In this document: positions 50,698 to 60,786 of the stretch, piece after piece
Numbering within the stretch: the stretch's first letter is position 1
Layout: every line of letters begins with the position of its first letter
DNA from: Haloechinothrix aidingensis
GTDB lineage: Bacteria > Actinomycetota > Actinomycetes > Mycobacteriales > Pseudonocardiaceae
Length of the DNA: 64,000 nt
Assembly (NCBI RefSeq): GCF_013450155.1
Contig: NZ_JACCKD010000008.1
Location: 62,001-126,000, forward strand
Direction of reading: 5' to 3'
Position numbers and translations under genes: made by a program
Notes under the pieces: model-generated
Seen by the model: the letters and a program-made list of their open reading frames with translations, nothing else
What the model was told of the DNA's origin: nothing
Databases searched by the model: none

Positions 50698-53583
50698 CTA
50701 AGGCCCGCGCGGTTCCCGGCTCGGCGCACCGAACTCGGCTCGCACCCGTTTCAGCTCGGCGCGGAGATCGTCCACGTGCGCGTCACCCACCAGCTCGTGC
50801 AGCTCCAGCGCCGCGGCCAGCTCGGTGCAGGCGCCGTCCAGGTCACCGCGCGAGCGCAGCACGCGGCCGAGGATCAGCCTGCCCACCCCCTCCTGCAAGG
50901 TGAAGTCCCGCTCGGCCGCCAGCTCGATGGTGTCGCGCGCGGTCCGCTCCGCCTCCACGAGATCGCCCGCGTACAGCTTCATCTCCGCCAGGTTCGCCAG
51001 CCCCCGGATCACATCCCCGTGCAGGCCCAGCCGCGCGTACATCTCGAATGCCCTGCTCTGGAACTCGATCGCCTCGGAGTAGCCACCGGCTCGCTTCTGC
51101 GCCTCGGCGTAGTTGTGCATCGCCTGGACGCGCAGGGTCTCATCACCGATACTCTCCGCTTCGGCGAGCGCCGCCAGCTGCGCGGCGAACGCCTCCGAGT
51201 GCCTGCCGAGCGAGGTCAGCGCGCAGCCCCTGTGGATACGTGCCGTCACCTCGAGCGAGCGTTCACCGAGCCGCTCGGCGATCTCCAGTGCCCGCTCGGC
51301 ATCGTCGAGCAGGCCGTCCAGCCGTTCGAAGATCAACCGTGCGGCGCAGCGCGAGATCAGCATCCAGAACAGCGCGTGCTGATCCGCCGCCTCCCGCGCC
51401 GCGCTCAGGCCCGTGTCGACGAGGGCGATCCAGTCGTCCCAGTGCGGCCGGTTCACCCGGTACGGGTGAGCCAGCCGCGCGAGCTGCCAGACCTCGGCCA
51501 CACGGCCGGCCGCCAGGCCCCGGCGGACCATGGCCAGCACGTTCGGCCATTCCGCGGCGAACCAGTCCAGCGCGCGGTCGAAGCCGTCGACATCCGGGAC
51601 CGCCTCGGCCGGGACCCGGTGACGGCAGTCCAGCCCATCGACGACCGTCCCGAGAGACCGCCGTGCGGTGTCGGCGACAGCCAGGTAGTAGTCCAGCGCG
51701 CGGGTCAGCAGCACGCAGCCGGAGTCGTCCTCCCCGTGGCGTGCCAGCTCGGCGGCGTAAGCACGGACCAGGTCGTGAGCGACGAAGGTGTCCGGGGCAC
51801 TCTCGGTGAGCAGGTTCTGCGCGGCAAGCCCCCGCAACCTCCTGCGCGCCTCGCTGACGTCGATCACGCACAGCGCGGCGACGAGGTGCGGACGCACGGC
51901 GCCGCCGGGAAAGACGCCGAGCGCGCACAGCGTCTCCGCCTCGGTCGCGCTGAGCTCCGCCACCGAGACGTCCAGCGCGGCACGCACCCCGATGGGGGCC
52001 TCGTCGGCTCCCGTGCTGTCCAGCTCGAGCGCGCCGAGCCTGGTTCGCTCGTCGTGCAGTGCACCGATGAGCTCGTGCGCCGCACCCGGCGGGCGCCCGG
52101 CCAGCCGGGCACCGACGATGCGAAGCGCGAGCGGCAGGTACCCGCACAGCTCGGCGAGCGTACCGGAGAGCTCGGCCAGCTCCGGCCGATCGTCGGTCAG
52201 CTCGGTGATCACGCGCGCCGCGTCGCAATGCCGCAGCGTGCTCAGCGTCAGCAGCCTGGCGGCGGCGGACACCGCGAGATCGTCCAACCGTGCCCGGGAG
52301 GTCACCACCGTGACCGCCCCCGCGGCAGGGGCCAGCAACGGGCGCACCTGCGCTGCGGTGCGCGCGTCGTCGAGCACCACGAGAACCCTGCGACCGGCGA
52401 GCAACGACCGGTACAGGCCCGCCCGCTCGTCCACCGTCTCCGGAAGCTCCGAGGAGCGAACTCCGAGACCATTCAGCAACTGGGCCAGTACCTCGACGGG
52501 GTCGCGCGGCGGGTGGTTCGGGTCGAAACCGCACAGGCCCGCATACAGCACCCCGTCGGGGAACCGTTCCGCGACACGGTGCGCCCAGGACAGCACGAGC
52601 GCGCTCTTGCCGACACCCGCTGTGCCCGAGACGATACCGACGACGTGGCTGTTGCTGCCCGCCCGCGCCAGCAGGTCGTCCAGCCACTCGAACGCCGCGG
52701 CTCGTCCGGCCAGCGCCGGGATCGCGGGCGGCAGTTGCATGGGTGCCACGTGCCGCGCCCGGTCTTCGTCGTCCTTGTCACCTGCGTCGAGGTCGTCGGC
52801 CAGCACGCGGCCGTGCAGCTCGCGCAATCCCGGGCCGGGTTCTATGCCGAGCTCCCTGACCAGGCGCCTGGAGAAATTGTGGTACGCGTCGAGAGCGTCG
52901 GCCCTGCGCCCCGAGTGATACAGGGCGCGCACCAGCTGCCCGGTGAACCGCTCGGAGTGCGGGTTCTCCCGCACCAGGGCGCCGATCTCCGCGATCGACT
53001 CGGAATGCCTGCCGAGTTCGAGCTCGGCATCGATCCTGGCGCCGTGGATCGCCAGGCGCAGCTCCTCGAGGTCCGGCGCCGTGATGAACTCGCCGACGTC
53101 GGCCAGTACCGGCCCCCGCCAGAGCGCGATCGCGTCGGCGAGCACCCCGGCGCGGCGGGCAGGCGCCATCCGCTCGGACCGTTCGAGCAACGCCCGCGCC
53201 CGGTGCGCGTCCACCCGCTGCTCGTCGATCATCAGCTGGTAACCGGGCGATACCGTGCGTAATTCGACGCGGGGCACAGCCTCCGGGACGGCTTCCTGTG
53301 CCCTGGCCAAGGTGCGGCGCAGGCTGGATACGTGACCGTGCACGATGGTGCGAGCCGTCGCGGGCGGATCGTGCCCCCACAGCGCGTCGATGATCTCGCC
53401 CTGCGCGAGCACCTGATTGGCGTTGAGCGCGAGGAGTGCGAGCACGCCGCGCGCGCCGGGCCCGCCCACCGCGACCGGACGCTGATCGACAAGCAACGTG
53501 ACCGGGCCGAGGAGCTGGACCCACAGCCCGCCACCGGCCGGGGCGGGCACGCGGTCGCGTTCCGCCCCGTCCCTGGTGCCCAC
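50698..53583 (-). CDS. AfsR/SARP-family regulator with NB-ARC and TPR
   Basis: The 961-residue protein has an N-terminal OmpR-like DNA-binding region and BTAD domain (residues about 20-270, LLGPVTLLVD, RELGIEPGPGLRELHGRVL), an NB-ARC ATPase (P-loop GTAGVGKSAL, about residue 321; VLVVLDDAR) and C-terminal TPR-like helices. Such proteins activate secondary metabolism or morphogenesis. GTG 53583 has an AGGAGG ribosome site; an upstream ATG at 53670 lacks one. It is downstream of the ect operon terminator on the same strand, so not obviously an ect regulator. Confidence 0.92.
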   Translation of the reverse strand: MGTRDGAERDRVPAPAGGGLWVQLLGPVTLLVDQRPVAVGGPGARGVLALLALNANQVLAQGEIIDALWGHDPPATARTIVHGHVSSLRRTLARAQEAVPEAVPRVELRTVSPGYQLMIDEQRVDAHRARALLERSERMAPARRAGVLADAIALWRGPVLADVGEFITAPDLEELRLAIHGARIDAELELGRHSESIAEIGALVRENPHSERFTGQLVRALYHSGRRADALDAYHNFSRRLVRELGIEPGPGLRELHGRVLADDLDAGDKDDEDRARHVAPMQLPPAIPALAGRAAAFEWLDDLLARAGSNSHVVGIVSGTAGVGKSALVLSWAHRVAERFPDGVLYAGLCGFDPNHPPRDPVEVLAQLLNGLGVRSSELPETVDERAGLYRSLLAGRRVLVVLDDARTAAQVRPLLAPAAGAVTVVTSRARLDDLAVSAAARLLTLSTLRHCDAARVITELTDDRPELAELSGTLAELCGYLPLALRIVGARLAGRPPGAAHELIGALHDERTRLGALELDSTGADEAPIGVRAALDVSVAELSATEAETLCALGVFPGGAVRPHLVAALCVIDVSEARRRLRGLAAQNLLTESAPDTFVAHDLVRAYAAELARHGEDDSGCVLLTRALDYYLAVADTARRSLGTVVDGLDCRHRVPAEAVPDVDGFDRALDWFAAEWPNVLAMVRRGLAAGRVAEVWQLARLAHPYRVNRPHWDDWIALVDTGLSAAREAADQHALFWMLISRCAARLIFERLDGLLDDAERALEIAERLGERSLEVTARIHRGCALTSLGRHSEAFAAQLAALAEAESIGDETLRVQAMHNYAEAQKRAGGYSEAIEFQSRAFEMYARLGLHGDVIRGLANLAEMKLYAGDLVEAERTARDTIELAAERDFTLQEGVGRLILGRVLRSRGDLDGACTELAAALELHELVGDAHVDDLRAELKRVRAEFGAPSREPRGP

Positions 53584-53631
53584 GTCCGCCTCCTGTACCC
53601 GCGCTGGTGAGCGGGGTTTGGTACCGCGTCG

Positions 53632-53667
53632 CCGTGGGGCGCCTGCTGGTGGATCAGCGCCCCACGG
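53632..53667. terminator. ect operon terminator
   Basis: A perfect 11-bp stem (CCGTGGGGCGC, 53632-53642, with 53657-53667) and 14-base loop lies 79 bases after ectD on the minus strand, before the AfsR-type gene. Confidence 0.84.
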
Positions 53668-53745
53668 CACCCACGGCGGACAGCCTAGTCACTCGCCGCA
53701 TCACGCGTGGCCCAAAACACAAGCCCGGCCGGGCCGCGCGGGACA

Positions 53746-54648
53746 TCAGCGGGACAGTGGAGTGAAGTCCCGGTTCGCGATGAAGTTCGGCCGCGGCTCG
53801 TCGGCGGCGAACGGCTCGACGAGGGCGTTGGTCACGCTGTTGAACACGATGAAGATGTTCGAACGCGGGTACGGGGTGATGTTGTTGCCCGAACCGTGCA
53901 TCACGTTCGAGTCGAACCACAGGGCGGATCCAGCCTGGCCGGTGAACTGCTCGATACCGTACTCGGCGGCAAGCTTCGTGATCTCGTGCTTGCTCGGCAC
54001 ACCGATCTCCTGCTCCCGCAGCGAGTCCCGGTAGTGGTTACGCGGGGTCTCGCCGGCACACGGCACGAAAACACGGTGCGATCCGGGCATGACCATCAGA
54101 CCCCCGTTGAACGGGTAGTTGTCGGTGAGCGCGATCGAGCAGCTCACCGCGCGGGGTACCGGCATGCCGTCCTCGGCGTGCCAGGTCTCGAAGTCCGAGT
54201 GCCAGTAGAAGCCCGCGCCTTCGAAACCGGGCATATAGTTGACCCGGCACTGGTGGACGTAGACGTCGTCGCCGAGGATCTGGCGCGCACGGTCCAGCAC
54301 CCGGGAGTCGTGTACGAGCTCGGTGATGAGCTCGCTCAGCCTGTGCACCTCGAAGACCGAGCGCACCTCCCCGGACTTCTTCTCGGTGACCACTCGCTCG
54401 TCACCGGCGAGCTCCTGGTCGTTCGACAGCCGGGTCAGCTCCTGCCAGTAACCCTGCACCTCCGCCGGGGAGAGCAGCTGCTCGACGACGGAAAACCCGT
54501 TGGACTCGTGCGACGCCAGCGTGGCGGCATCGAGTGGACCGTCCTGTTCCGTTCCCCAGACGGCAGGATGGGTCCGATCGAACGGTTCACGCTCACCGGC
54601 GGTTCGGGTCGGGTAAGCGTCCGCGACTCGCGTTCCCGTGAGCATCAT
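53746..54648 (-). CDS. ectD: ectoine hydroxylase
   Basis: The 300-residue Fe(II)/2-oxoglutarate dioxygenase makes 5-hydroxyectoine. It has the ligand motif FYWHSDFETWHAEDGMP (His-x-Asp), the distal His in SNVMHGSGNN and the MVMPGSHRVF segment. ATG 54648 has AGGAGG. It is last in ectABCD. Confidence 0.96.
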   Translation of the reverse strand: MMLTGTRVADAYPTRTAGEREPFDRTHPAVWGTEQDGPLDAATLASHESNGFSVVEQLLSPAEVQGYWQELTRLSNDQELAGDERVVTEKKSGEVRSVFEVHRLSELITELVHDSRVLDRARQILGDDVYVHQCRVNYMPGFEGAGFYWHSDFETWHAEDGMPVPRAVSCSIALTDNYPFNGGLMVMPGSHRVFVPCAGETPRNHYRDSLREQEIGVPSKHEITKLAAEYGIEQFTGQAGSALWFDSNVMHGSGNNITPYPRSNIFIVFNSVTNALVEPFAADEPRPNFIANRDFTPLSR

Positions 54649-54811
54649 CCCAGTAGCCTCCTCGCGTCAGGTTATGTGCTTCCTTTCCTCGGTCGGGTCA
54701 CGAAAGTCCACTGCCCCGGGCAGCGCTGAGGCCGACCGGGGCGGTGCGAGTGCTAACGCTATTCGGTTGTGTACCCGCTTTCGGGTACTTGTATGCGCTT
54801 ATGCGCTGTAC
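54649..54811 (-). other. gap within ect cluster
   Basis: A 163-base gap between ectC and ectD, longer than elsewhere in the operon. It could hold a separate ectD promoter; no clear hairpin was seen. Confidence 0.4.
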
Positions 54812-55222
54812 TCAGGCAGAGACCTCGTCCTCGCCGTCCTCGACGACGAGCGGGTACACGCCGTTCTCGTCGTGCACCTCCTTACCCGTCACCGGCGGGT
54901 TGAACACGCACACCGCCCGCATCTGCGTCGTCGGGCGGACCTGGTGCTTCTCGTGCTCGTTCAGCAGGTACATCGAGCCCGGCCGCAACGGGTAGGTCTC
55001 GCCGGTTTCCTTGTCGGTGAGCTCGCCCTCACCCTCGACAATCAACACGGCCTCGATATGGTTAGCGTACCAAAAATCGTTGACCGTTCCGGGGTAGAGC
55101 GTGGTCTCGTGCAACGAGAACCCGACCTTCTCCTTGGCCAGCACGATGCGCTTGCTGCGCCAGTTCGGCGTCTTGATGTCGGCCTCGGTGTCGGTGATCT
55201 CGTCGAGGGTACGGACGATCAC
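54812..55222 (-). CDS. ectC: L-ectoine synthase
   Basis: The 136-residue cupin cyclises N-gamma-acetyl-diaminobutyrate to ectoine. It has VIVRTLDEI, the cupin words [19 protein letters not shown] and [21 protein letters not shown] 55222 follows AAGGAG and matches the family MIVRTL start; a longer start at 55252 is rejected. Confidence 0.95.
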   Translation of the reverse strand: MIVRTLDEITDTEADIKTPNWRSKRIVLAKEKVGFSLHETTLYPGTVNDFWYANHIEAVLIVEGEGELTDKETGETYPLRPGSMYLLNEHEKHQVRPTTQMRAVCVFNPPVTGKEVHDENGVYPLVVEDGEDEVSA

Positions 55223-55280
55223 TTCTCGGTCTCCTTCTGTCGTTGTCGCCACCTGTGGACGTACCGGTGCGGCCGTCGGC

Positions 55281-56531
55281 TCAGCGCAGCGTCGCGGCCA
55301 CCGACTCCTTGATTATCCCGAGGCCGTGCTCCACCTCGTCGTCGGTCACCGTCAACGGCGGCAGGAGCTTGGCCACCTCCCCGTCGGGACCGGAGGTCTC
55401 CATGAGCAGGCCGCGCTCGAACGCGGCGGCACACACCTTGTCCGCGGTCTCGCCGTCGGGGAACTCCAGCCCGCGAGCGAGCCCGCGCCCCTTGGCGACC
55501 AGACCCAGATCCGCGTGCTCGTCGGCGATCTCGGTCAGCACCGCGCCGACCCGCTCGCCCTTCGCCCTCGTGGACTTCTCCAGGGAGTCGTCGGTCCAGA
55601 AAGTACGCAACGCCTCGGCCGCGGTGACGAAGGCCGGGCTGATGCCGCGGAACGTGCCATTGTGCTCGCCGGGGGCCCACACGTCCAGGTCCGGGCGGAT
55701 CAGCGTCAGTGCCAGCGGCAGCCCGTACCCGCCGATCGACTTGGACAGGCAGATCATGTCCGGCTTGATGCCCGCGTCCTCGAAGCTGAAGAACGGTCCG
55801 GTCCGGCCGCAGCCCATCTGCACGTCGTCCACGATCAGGAGGATCTCGCGGCGCTTGCAGATCTCGTCGAGACTGCGCAGCCAGTCCAGTTCCGCGGCGT
55901 TGATGCCGCCCTCGCCCTGCACGGTCTCCACGATGACCGCGGCCGGTTCGTTCAACCCGCTACCGGAGTCGTCGAGCAGCCGCTCGAAGTACAGGAAGTC
56001 CGGGTAGGCACCGCCGAAGTAGCTGGCGTACGGCATGGGTGTGGCGTGCACCAGCGGGATACCGGCCCCGCCGCGCTTCATCGAGTTACCCGTCACCGAC
56101 AGCGCGCCGAGCGTCATGCCGTGGAACGCGTTGGTGAAGTTGATGACCGCTTCCTTACCGGTCACCTTCCTGGCCAGCTTCAGCGCGGCCTCCACGGCGT
56201 TGGCACCGCCCGGCCCGGGGAACGTCACCTTGTAGTGCAGGTCACGCGGACCGAACACGACCTCGTCGAGCGCGTTCAGGAAGTCGCGCTTGGCGACGGT
56301 GTGCATGTCCAGCGAGTGCGTCACGCCGTCCGAGGAGATGTAGTCCAGCAGCGCCTGCTTGAGCACCGGGTTGTTGTGCCCGTAATTGAGGGCACCCGCC
56401 CCGGCGAAGAAGTCCAGGTAGGGTTTCTCGTCCTCGGTGTACAACCAGCTGCCTTGCGCCCGGTGGAACACCACGGGCCAGCCGCGGCTGTAACTCCGCA
56501 CCTGCGATTCAAGCTTCTCGAAAATGCTCAC
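55281..56531 (-). CDS. ectB: diaminobutyrate-2-oxoglutarate aminotransferase
   Basis: The 416-residue class III aminotransferase makes L-2,4-diaminobutyrate from aspartate semialdehyde. The PLP lysine is in [12 protein letters not shown] and the cofactor region [14 protein letters not shown] 56531 has GGAG in front and gives the family start [13 protein letters not shown]. Confidence 0.96.
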   Translation of the reverse strand: MSIFEKLESQVRSYSRGWPVVFHRAQGSWLYTEDEKPYLDFFAGAGALNYGHNNPVLKQALLDYISSDGVTHSLDMHTVAKRDFLNALDEVVFGPRDLHYKVTFPGPGGANAVEAALKLARKVTGKEAVINFTNAFHGMTLGALSVTGNSMKRGGAGIPLVHATPMPYASYFGGAYPDFLYFERLLDDSGSGLNEPAAVIVETVQGEGGINAAELDWLRSLDEICKRREILLIVDDVQMGCGRTGPFFSFEDAGIKPDMICLSKSIGGYGLPLALTLIRPDLDVWAPGEHNGTFRGISPAFVTAAEALRTFWTDDSLEKSTRAKGERVGAVLTEIADEHADLGLVAKGRGLARGLEFPDGETADKVCAAAFERGLLMETSGPDGEVAKLLPPLTVTDDEVEHGLGIIKESVAATLR

Positions 56532-56635
56532 AACTACTCCGTCCGGTCGCCTGTCGGCGATCCTCCTATATGTGGTCCATACGTTGCTCTTCGTTGTGCG
56601 ATAGTGCGATTGTCCCGTGGCGCCGCGCGTACCGC

Positions 56636-57142
56636 CTATCGCGCCGACGACCGGGGGAACGGGCCGATGCGGAAGTGCTCCTCCGGCTCGTGCGTAGTCT
56701 CGCTCGGGAAAACGTCCTTCTCGAACAACCAACTGGTGGTCAGCTGCACATTCCAGCGTTCGGCGAGCGACCGGAACAACGCGTTCGAGGCGTGATTGTC
56801 CGGCGTGACGGACAGCGTGATGTACCGGGCGTCCTGCTCGACCACCCTGGTGGTCAGTGCGTCGACCATCGTTCGCGCGAGCCCTGTTCCACGCTGCGAA
56901 TCGTCGACGGCCAACTGCCAGAAGAATACCGTCTCCGGCGAGCGCTGCTCGCGGAAACCCGTCAGGAAACCGACGACTTCCCCGTCAAAACGGGCAACAA
57001 CCGACGTATCGTGAAACTGGTAACAACAGAGCAGGTATGTATACGGGGGATTCAGGTCCAGCGACCCCGAATCTCGTGCCAGGCGCCACATGGCCGCGCC
57101 ATCGCTCACGGACGGCTGTTCGATTACTACGTTCCCGGACAT
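56636..57142 (-). CDS. ectA: diaminobutyrate acetyltransferase
   Basis: The 168-residue GNAT enzyme acetylates diaminobutyrate. Motifs include FFWQLAVDDSQRGTGLARTM, the acetyl-CoA loop, and YTYLLCCYQFHDTSVVA. First gene of the operon ectABCD. The promoter lies in 57143-57414. Confidence 0.95.
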   Translation of the reverse strand: MSGNVVIEQPSVSDGAAMWRLARDSGSLDLNPPYTYLLCCYQFHDTSVVARFDGEVVGFLTGFREQRSPETVFFWQLAVDDSQRGTGLARTMVDALTTRVVEQDARYITLSVTPDNHASNALFRSLAERWNVQLTTSWLFEKDVFPSETTHEPEEHFRIGPFPRSSAR

Positions 57143-57414
57143 GTCACCGCACTATCCAACACACGGGTGCACCCCACGCACGCACCCTGACTTTCGTGGC
57201 TCCCGCCCGGTGCGCGCCGACGAATATCGACCTCCTCCACGACTCGGGGAAGCGGGAAACCTCGGATCTCAACCTAACAGAACCGCACGCCGGCAGCCGT
57301 CCCGAACGCGTGGCCGGGCCACGCTACCTGCGGTAATGGTGAAACCCGTGTGATGATGCCGACGCAGCGCTACCGATCATGCACCGGATTCTGCTATTCG
57401 CGCAGGAACCGCGC
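57143..57414 (-). promoter_or_regulatory. upstream region of ectABCD
   Basis: A 272-base gap between ectA and the Abi-alpha gene, both on the minus strand. It must hold the osmotic-response promoter of ectABCD, but I cannot point to a clear -35/-10 pair. Confidence 0.5.
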
Positions 57415-58278
57415 TCAGCGGCGCTCCGCCGTGTTCGGGCAGCCGGTGGGGTCACAGGCCTGCCAGAAGCGCGCACCGAACCGCGAGAGGCGGAGTGTGT
57501 TGCGCGTCACCTTCGGGCGCTTGGTCGCTTCCAGTGCCGTGCGGACCTCTTCCTCGGCCAGCAGGATCTCGTACTGGGTCTGCAACGTGGTCGACTCGTC
57601 GCTGAGTTCGGCCAGATCGAGCGAGCACAGCCGCGTGACGTAGTGCGGGACGAGTTCGGGCAGCGTGACCCCGGCCGCCTTGCCCAGGCTCGACATGTTC
57701 CGCAGCACGGTGTTGCCGGTTCCGCTGACACCGCTTCGCTCCGCGACGTGCACGACGGGGAACGGGGACCCGTCGGACAGCGCGGAGACCATGCGGGCCT
57801 CATCGGGCGTGAGCTGCCGCAGCACCACGGCGTACAGGTACTCCAGCGCCTCGTCCTCGGTGTAGCCGATGGAGCGGTTCAGCAGCTCGGCCATGGCCGC
57901 CCGGAGCGGCTCGAGCTCGCCCTCCGAGCCCGTCGGGAGGGCAGCTCCCCCGAAACCGCTCCCGGCCGAAGGCCCTGCGGTACCGTAGCCGTCCCCGTGG
58001 CCCGCGGCGGGCCTGCGCAGCGGGGCCAGGTAGGGGTCGGTGACATCGTCCAGCCGCTTGCCGAGCTCGGTCAGTGCCACCTGCTCGAGCTTGTGCAGCT
58101 CGCGCTCGGCCGCCTCCGCGCCGGGCAGCCGTTTGGCCAGGTCGTAGCTGGTGCGTGCCGCCTGGCCGACGAGCTTGCCCGCCATGCCGAACAGCCCGCC
58201 GGACGGGTCCCCGCCACCGCCGTCGCCACGGCCGCGGCGATCACGCTGCGATCCAGCGGGGAGCTGTTCGAGTGCCAC
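57415..58278 (-). CDS. Abi-alpha (DUF4393) family protein
   Basis: The 287-residue protein has the Abi-alpha core: EYLYAVVLRQLTPDEARMV, LVPHYVTRLCSLDLAEL, then TRNTLRLSRFGARFWQAC. Abi-alpha relatives are tied to phage abortive infection in some bacteria, but many are only hypothetical. GTG 58278 has AAGGAGG. No toxin or partner is adjacent. Confidence 0.82.
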   Translation of the reverse strand: MALEQLPAGSQRDRRGRGDGGGGDPSGGLFGMAGKLVGQAARTSYDLAKRLPGAEAAERELHKLEQVALTELGKRLDDVTDPYLAPLRRPAAGHGDGYGTAGPSAGSGFGGAALPTGSEGELEPLRAAMAELLNRSIGYTEDEALEYLYAVVLRQLTPDEARMVSALSDGSPFPVVHVAERSGVSGTGNTVLRNMSSLGKAAGVTLPELVPHYVTRLCSLDLAELSDESTTLQTQYEILLAEEEVRTALEATKRPKVTRNTLRLSRFGARFWQACDPTGCPNTAERR

Positions 58279-58466
58279 GTGGTCCTCCTTCGACACGGAT
58301 CCGGGCGCGCGGCGGGTGAGCACGCAGACGTACCGGCAGTATCACACTGCGCGTCGGGCAGGGCGATACCGGCCGGGCGTGACGTTGCCAGGGACACACT
58401 CGCACTCCCGTGCGCGCCCGCTCCACCGGGTACCGCGCCGCGCCGGCCCACACCACACCGGCGGGA

Positions 58467-58526
58467 GGGAGCCGAAGGTGACCGCTGGTTCTTCTAAGGA
58501 GCCGAACGTGACATTGGGCTCCCACC
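58467..58526 (+). repeat. type A repeat, copy 5
   Basis: GGGAGCCGAAGGTGACCGCT then GGAGCCGAACGTGACATTGG closing CTCCCACC. Between Abi-alpha and the methyltransferase, in tandem with copy 6. Confidence 0.9.
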
Positions 58527-58554
58527 TGAGCGGCCGCCCGGCGATGCGACGGGA

Positions 58555-58613
58555 AGGAGCCGAAGGTGACCTCGGTTCCTTAGAAGGAGCCGAACGTGAC
58601 ATTCGGCTCCACC
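58555..58613 (+). repeat. type A repeat, copy 6
   Basis: AGGAGCCGAAGGTGACCTCG then GGAGCCGAACGTGACATTCG closing GGCTCCACC. It ends three bases from the methyltransferase stop codon, as copy 4 does for thiG. Confidence 0.9.
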
Positions 58614-58615
58614 CC

Positions 58616-59212
58616 CTACGGGGTGGTGGCCATGACGAGGGTGTCGATGGCGGTGCGGTGGCCGTCGTCGGTGGGGACGGTGCGGGTGACCTGCTCGGCG
58701 CGGTGCACGCGCAGCGCGTCCAGCGCGCCCGACACCAGGTCGACGGTGTACAGCACACCCTCGTCCTGGGGCCCGCCGGTCCCGTGCGTGAGGTTGTCCC
58801 TGTCGTGGCCGACGACGAGCAGGGAGCCACCGGGGGCGACCGCGCCGGCGACGGCCCGCAGCACCGGAACCAGCTCGGCGTGCGGGATCTGCAGGTACGC
58901 GACCAGCACCAGGTCGAAGGCGGCGGCCGGGGGTTGCCAGCCGGTGACGTCGGCTCGCACCAGGTTCAGGTCGACCGCGCGTTCGGCCGCGAGCGCTTCC
59001 GCGCGGGACAGTCCGACCGGCGAGAAGTCGACGGCCGTGACCCGCCACCCCTGCTCTGCCAGCCAGACGGCGTTGCGGCCCTGGCCCGCGGCCACATCCA
59101 GCGCGGTGCCCGGTGGCGCGTCCGCCAGCTCGGCCGCGACGAACTGGTTGGGGGCATCCGAGAAGAGCGGCTCGCTCGCGGCGAACTTCGCGTCCCAGTC
59201 CTCGCTACGCAC
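58616..59212 (-). CDS. class I SAM-dependent methyltransferase (TehB-like)
   Basis: The 198-residue enzyme has the SAM motif ALDVAAGQGRNAVWLAEQG and FDLVLVAYLQIPHAELVPVL. Such TehB-type proteins methylate small molecules or oxyanions. Substrate unknown. Confidence 0.88.
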   Translation of the reverse strand: MRSEDWDAKFAASEPLFSDAPNQFVAAELADAPPGTALDVAAGQGRNAVWLAEQGWRVTAVDFSPVGLSRAEALAAERAVDLNLVRADVTGWQPPAAAFDLVLVAYLQIPHAELVPVLRAVAGAVAPGGSLLVVGHDRDNLTHGTGGPQDEGVLYTVDLVSGALDALRVHRAEQVTRTVPTDDGHRTAIDTLVMATTP

Positions 59213-59382
59213 CGACCCTCCCGAACGGCCGAGTAGTTCGTGGGGGCCTGTCTACCACACCCCGCTGCGCTCGGGTACCGATGTTCGGCGGTCACGGCGG
59301 CAGGCCGGGCCCCACTCCAACCGGGTGCGCTCCCCGATCCGGGCCGGCACAGTAGCCGCCGGGACCGCAGGGCAGCGTGCGG

Positions 59383-59865
59383 TCACCGGGCCGTCAGGTT
59401 GCTTCCGGTCCCCATGCCGGTCCCCCTGCCCAGCAAGAGGCCGGTGATGACCATGCCGAGCCCGAGGGCCGCGTGCAGGATCGTTCCCGCGGCGTCGGCG
59501 GGCAGTACGTTCGCCGCGGAGTGCTGCCCGACGAACATGCCGTACATCCACAGCGCCACGTAGACGACCCCGGCCCCGAGCAGGAACGACCTGGCCGGTA
59601 TCGGCCTGTCGATCGCGGTCAGGCCCCACGCGCCGATGGCGGCGTTCACGAGATTGTGCAGCACCGATACCTGGATGCCGCCGAACAGCATGGCTCCGGA
59701 TCCCGGGCCCGCCACACTCAGCTGCGTCAGGTCCGACGTGAGTCCGGGAACGAACCCAGCCACACCGAGCACGACAAGCAGGCACGCGAACGCCGCCGCT
59801 ACCGACCGCACCGGCGACCGCCGGATCGGGACGGTGGTCGGCGTCTCGACCCGCAGTTGTGCCAT
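59383..59865 (-). CDS. DUF4383 membrane protein
   Basis: The 160-residue protein has four transmembrane helices and the DUF4383 pattern VSVLHNLVNAAIGAWGL and VYVALWMYGMFVG, ending GLGMVITGLLLG. Function unknown. Confidence 0.85.
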   Translation of the reverse strand: MAQLRVETPTTVPIRRSPVRSVAAAFACLLVVLGVAGFVPGLTSDLTQLSVAGPGSGAMLFGGIQVSVLHNLVNAAIGAWGLTAIDRPIPARSFLLGAGVVYVALWMYGMFVGQHSAANVLPADAAGTILHAALGLGMVITGLLLGRGTGMGTGSNLTAR

Positions 59866-60112
59866 GGGACTCACCCCTTTCCACTGACGTCACCGGGCGC
59901 GGCGACTTCGGCCCGCCGGGAGACAGCCACGACGTTCATCCTCTGTGGAGTCGCCGTGCTCGCGAGGCATGACGGTCGACCCCGAAGGGCGATTACCCGC
60001 GACGGCCCATCATCACACCCCGTGCGGGCCGTCCCGGCCGGGATTGTCGTGACCGTCACACGGGTACCCGGGTGGTGACGTACCGAGCGCGCAGGAGACA
60101 ACGGAGCGCAGG

Positions 60113-60688
60113 ATGACGACGACCAACGGCGACGAGGAACTCGTCCAGGCCATCCACGGCGAGCACCGCGAGATCGAGGGCCTGTTCGAGGAGCTGGAAC
60201 GGGACACGGCCGGCCCGGAGTACCGCAGGCAGCTTGTGGATCACATCATCGCCACGCTCGTCCGGCACATCACCGTCACGGAGCAGTACCTCTATCCCGA
60301 GGTGCGCCACCGGGTCCCCGACGGGTCCGTGCTCGTCGACCAGCTGCTCGACGAGCACGCGCGTGCGGAAGAGGCGATGAAGGAGCTCGAGCGCACCTCA
60401 CCCTCGGACGCGCGCTTCGAGCAGCTGCTCGGGTCGCTGGCCGACCGCACGCGGCAGGGTTTCGACAGCGAGCGGGAGCGGATGCTGCCACAGCTCGAGG
60501 CGGCCTGCGGCACCGATCACCTCAACCGGCTCGGCGCCAAGATGGCGCTGGCCAAGGACAGCGCACCGACCCATCCGCATCCGGGGGCGCCGGACAAGCC
60601 GCCGAGCAACCTGATCATCGATCCGGGAATCGGCATCGTCGACCGCATCCGGGACGCCTTGGCGTCGTCCCACGTCTCCGGCGCGTGA
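60113..60688 (+). CDS. hemerythrin HHE-domain protein
   Basis: The 191-residue protein has iron-ligand histidines in IHGEHREIEGLF, TLVRHITVTEQYLYP and LLDEHARAEEAMKELE, a hemerythrin-like domain that binds O2, NO or iron. A C-terminal Pro-rich tail ends in a helix (GIVDRIRDALASS). Confidence 0.92.
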   Translation: MTTTNGDEELVQAIHGEHREIEGLFEELERDTAGPEYRRQLVDHIIATLVRHITVTEQYLYPEVRHRVPDGSVLVDQLLDEHARAEEAMKELERTSPSDARFEQLLGSLADRTRQGFDSERERMLPQLEAACGTDHLNRLGAKMALAKDSAPTHPHPGAPDKPPSNLIIDPGIGIVDRIRDALASSHVSGA

Positions 60689-60786
60689 GCTGCGGGGTAA
60701 CAGGGTACGCGGCCACCGGGGTTTAGGGTTCCCGGTGACCGACGCGGAGCGCCGCGTACGCATCGATCGACCACACGGAGCACGGC

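Noticed and set aside
50698..57142. A secondary-metabolite gene cluster around the AfsR-type regulator
   Set aside because: Neighbours are ectoine genes and an unrelated hydrolase; no polyketide, peptide or terpene synthase is present.
58467..58613. Type A repeats as an insertion sequence
   Set aside because: They are only about 60 bp, have no transposase and no clear target duplications.
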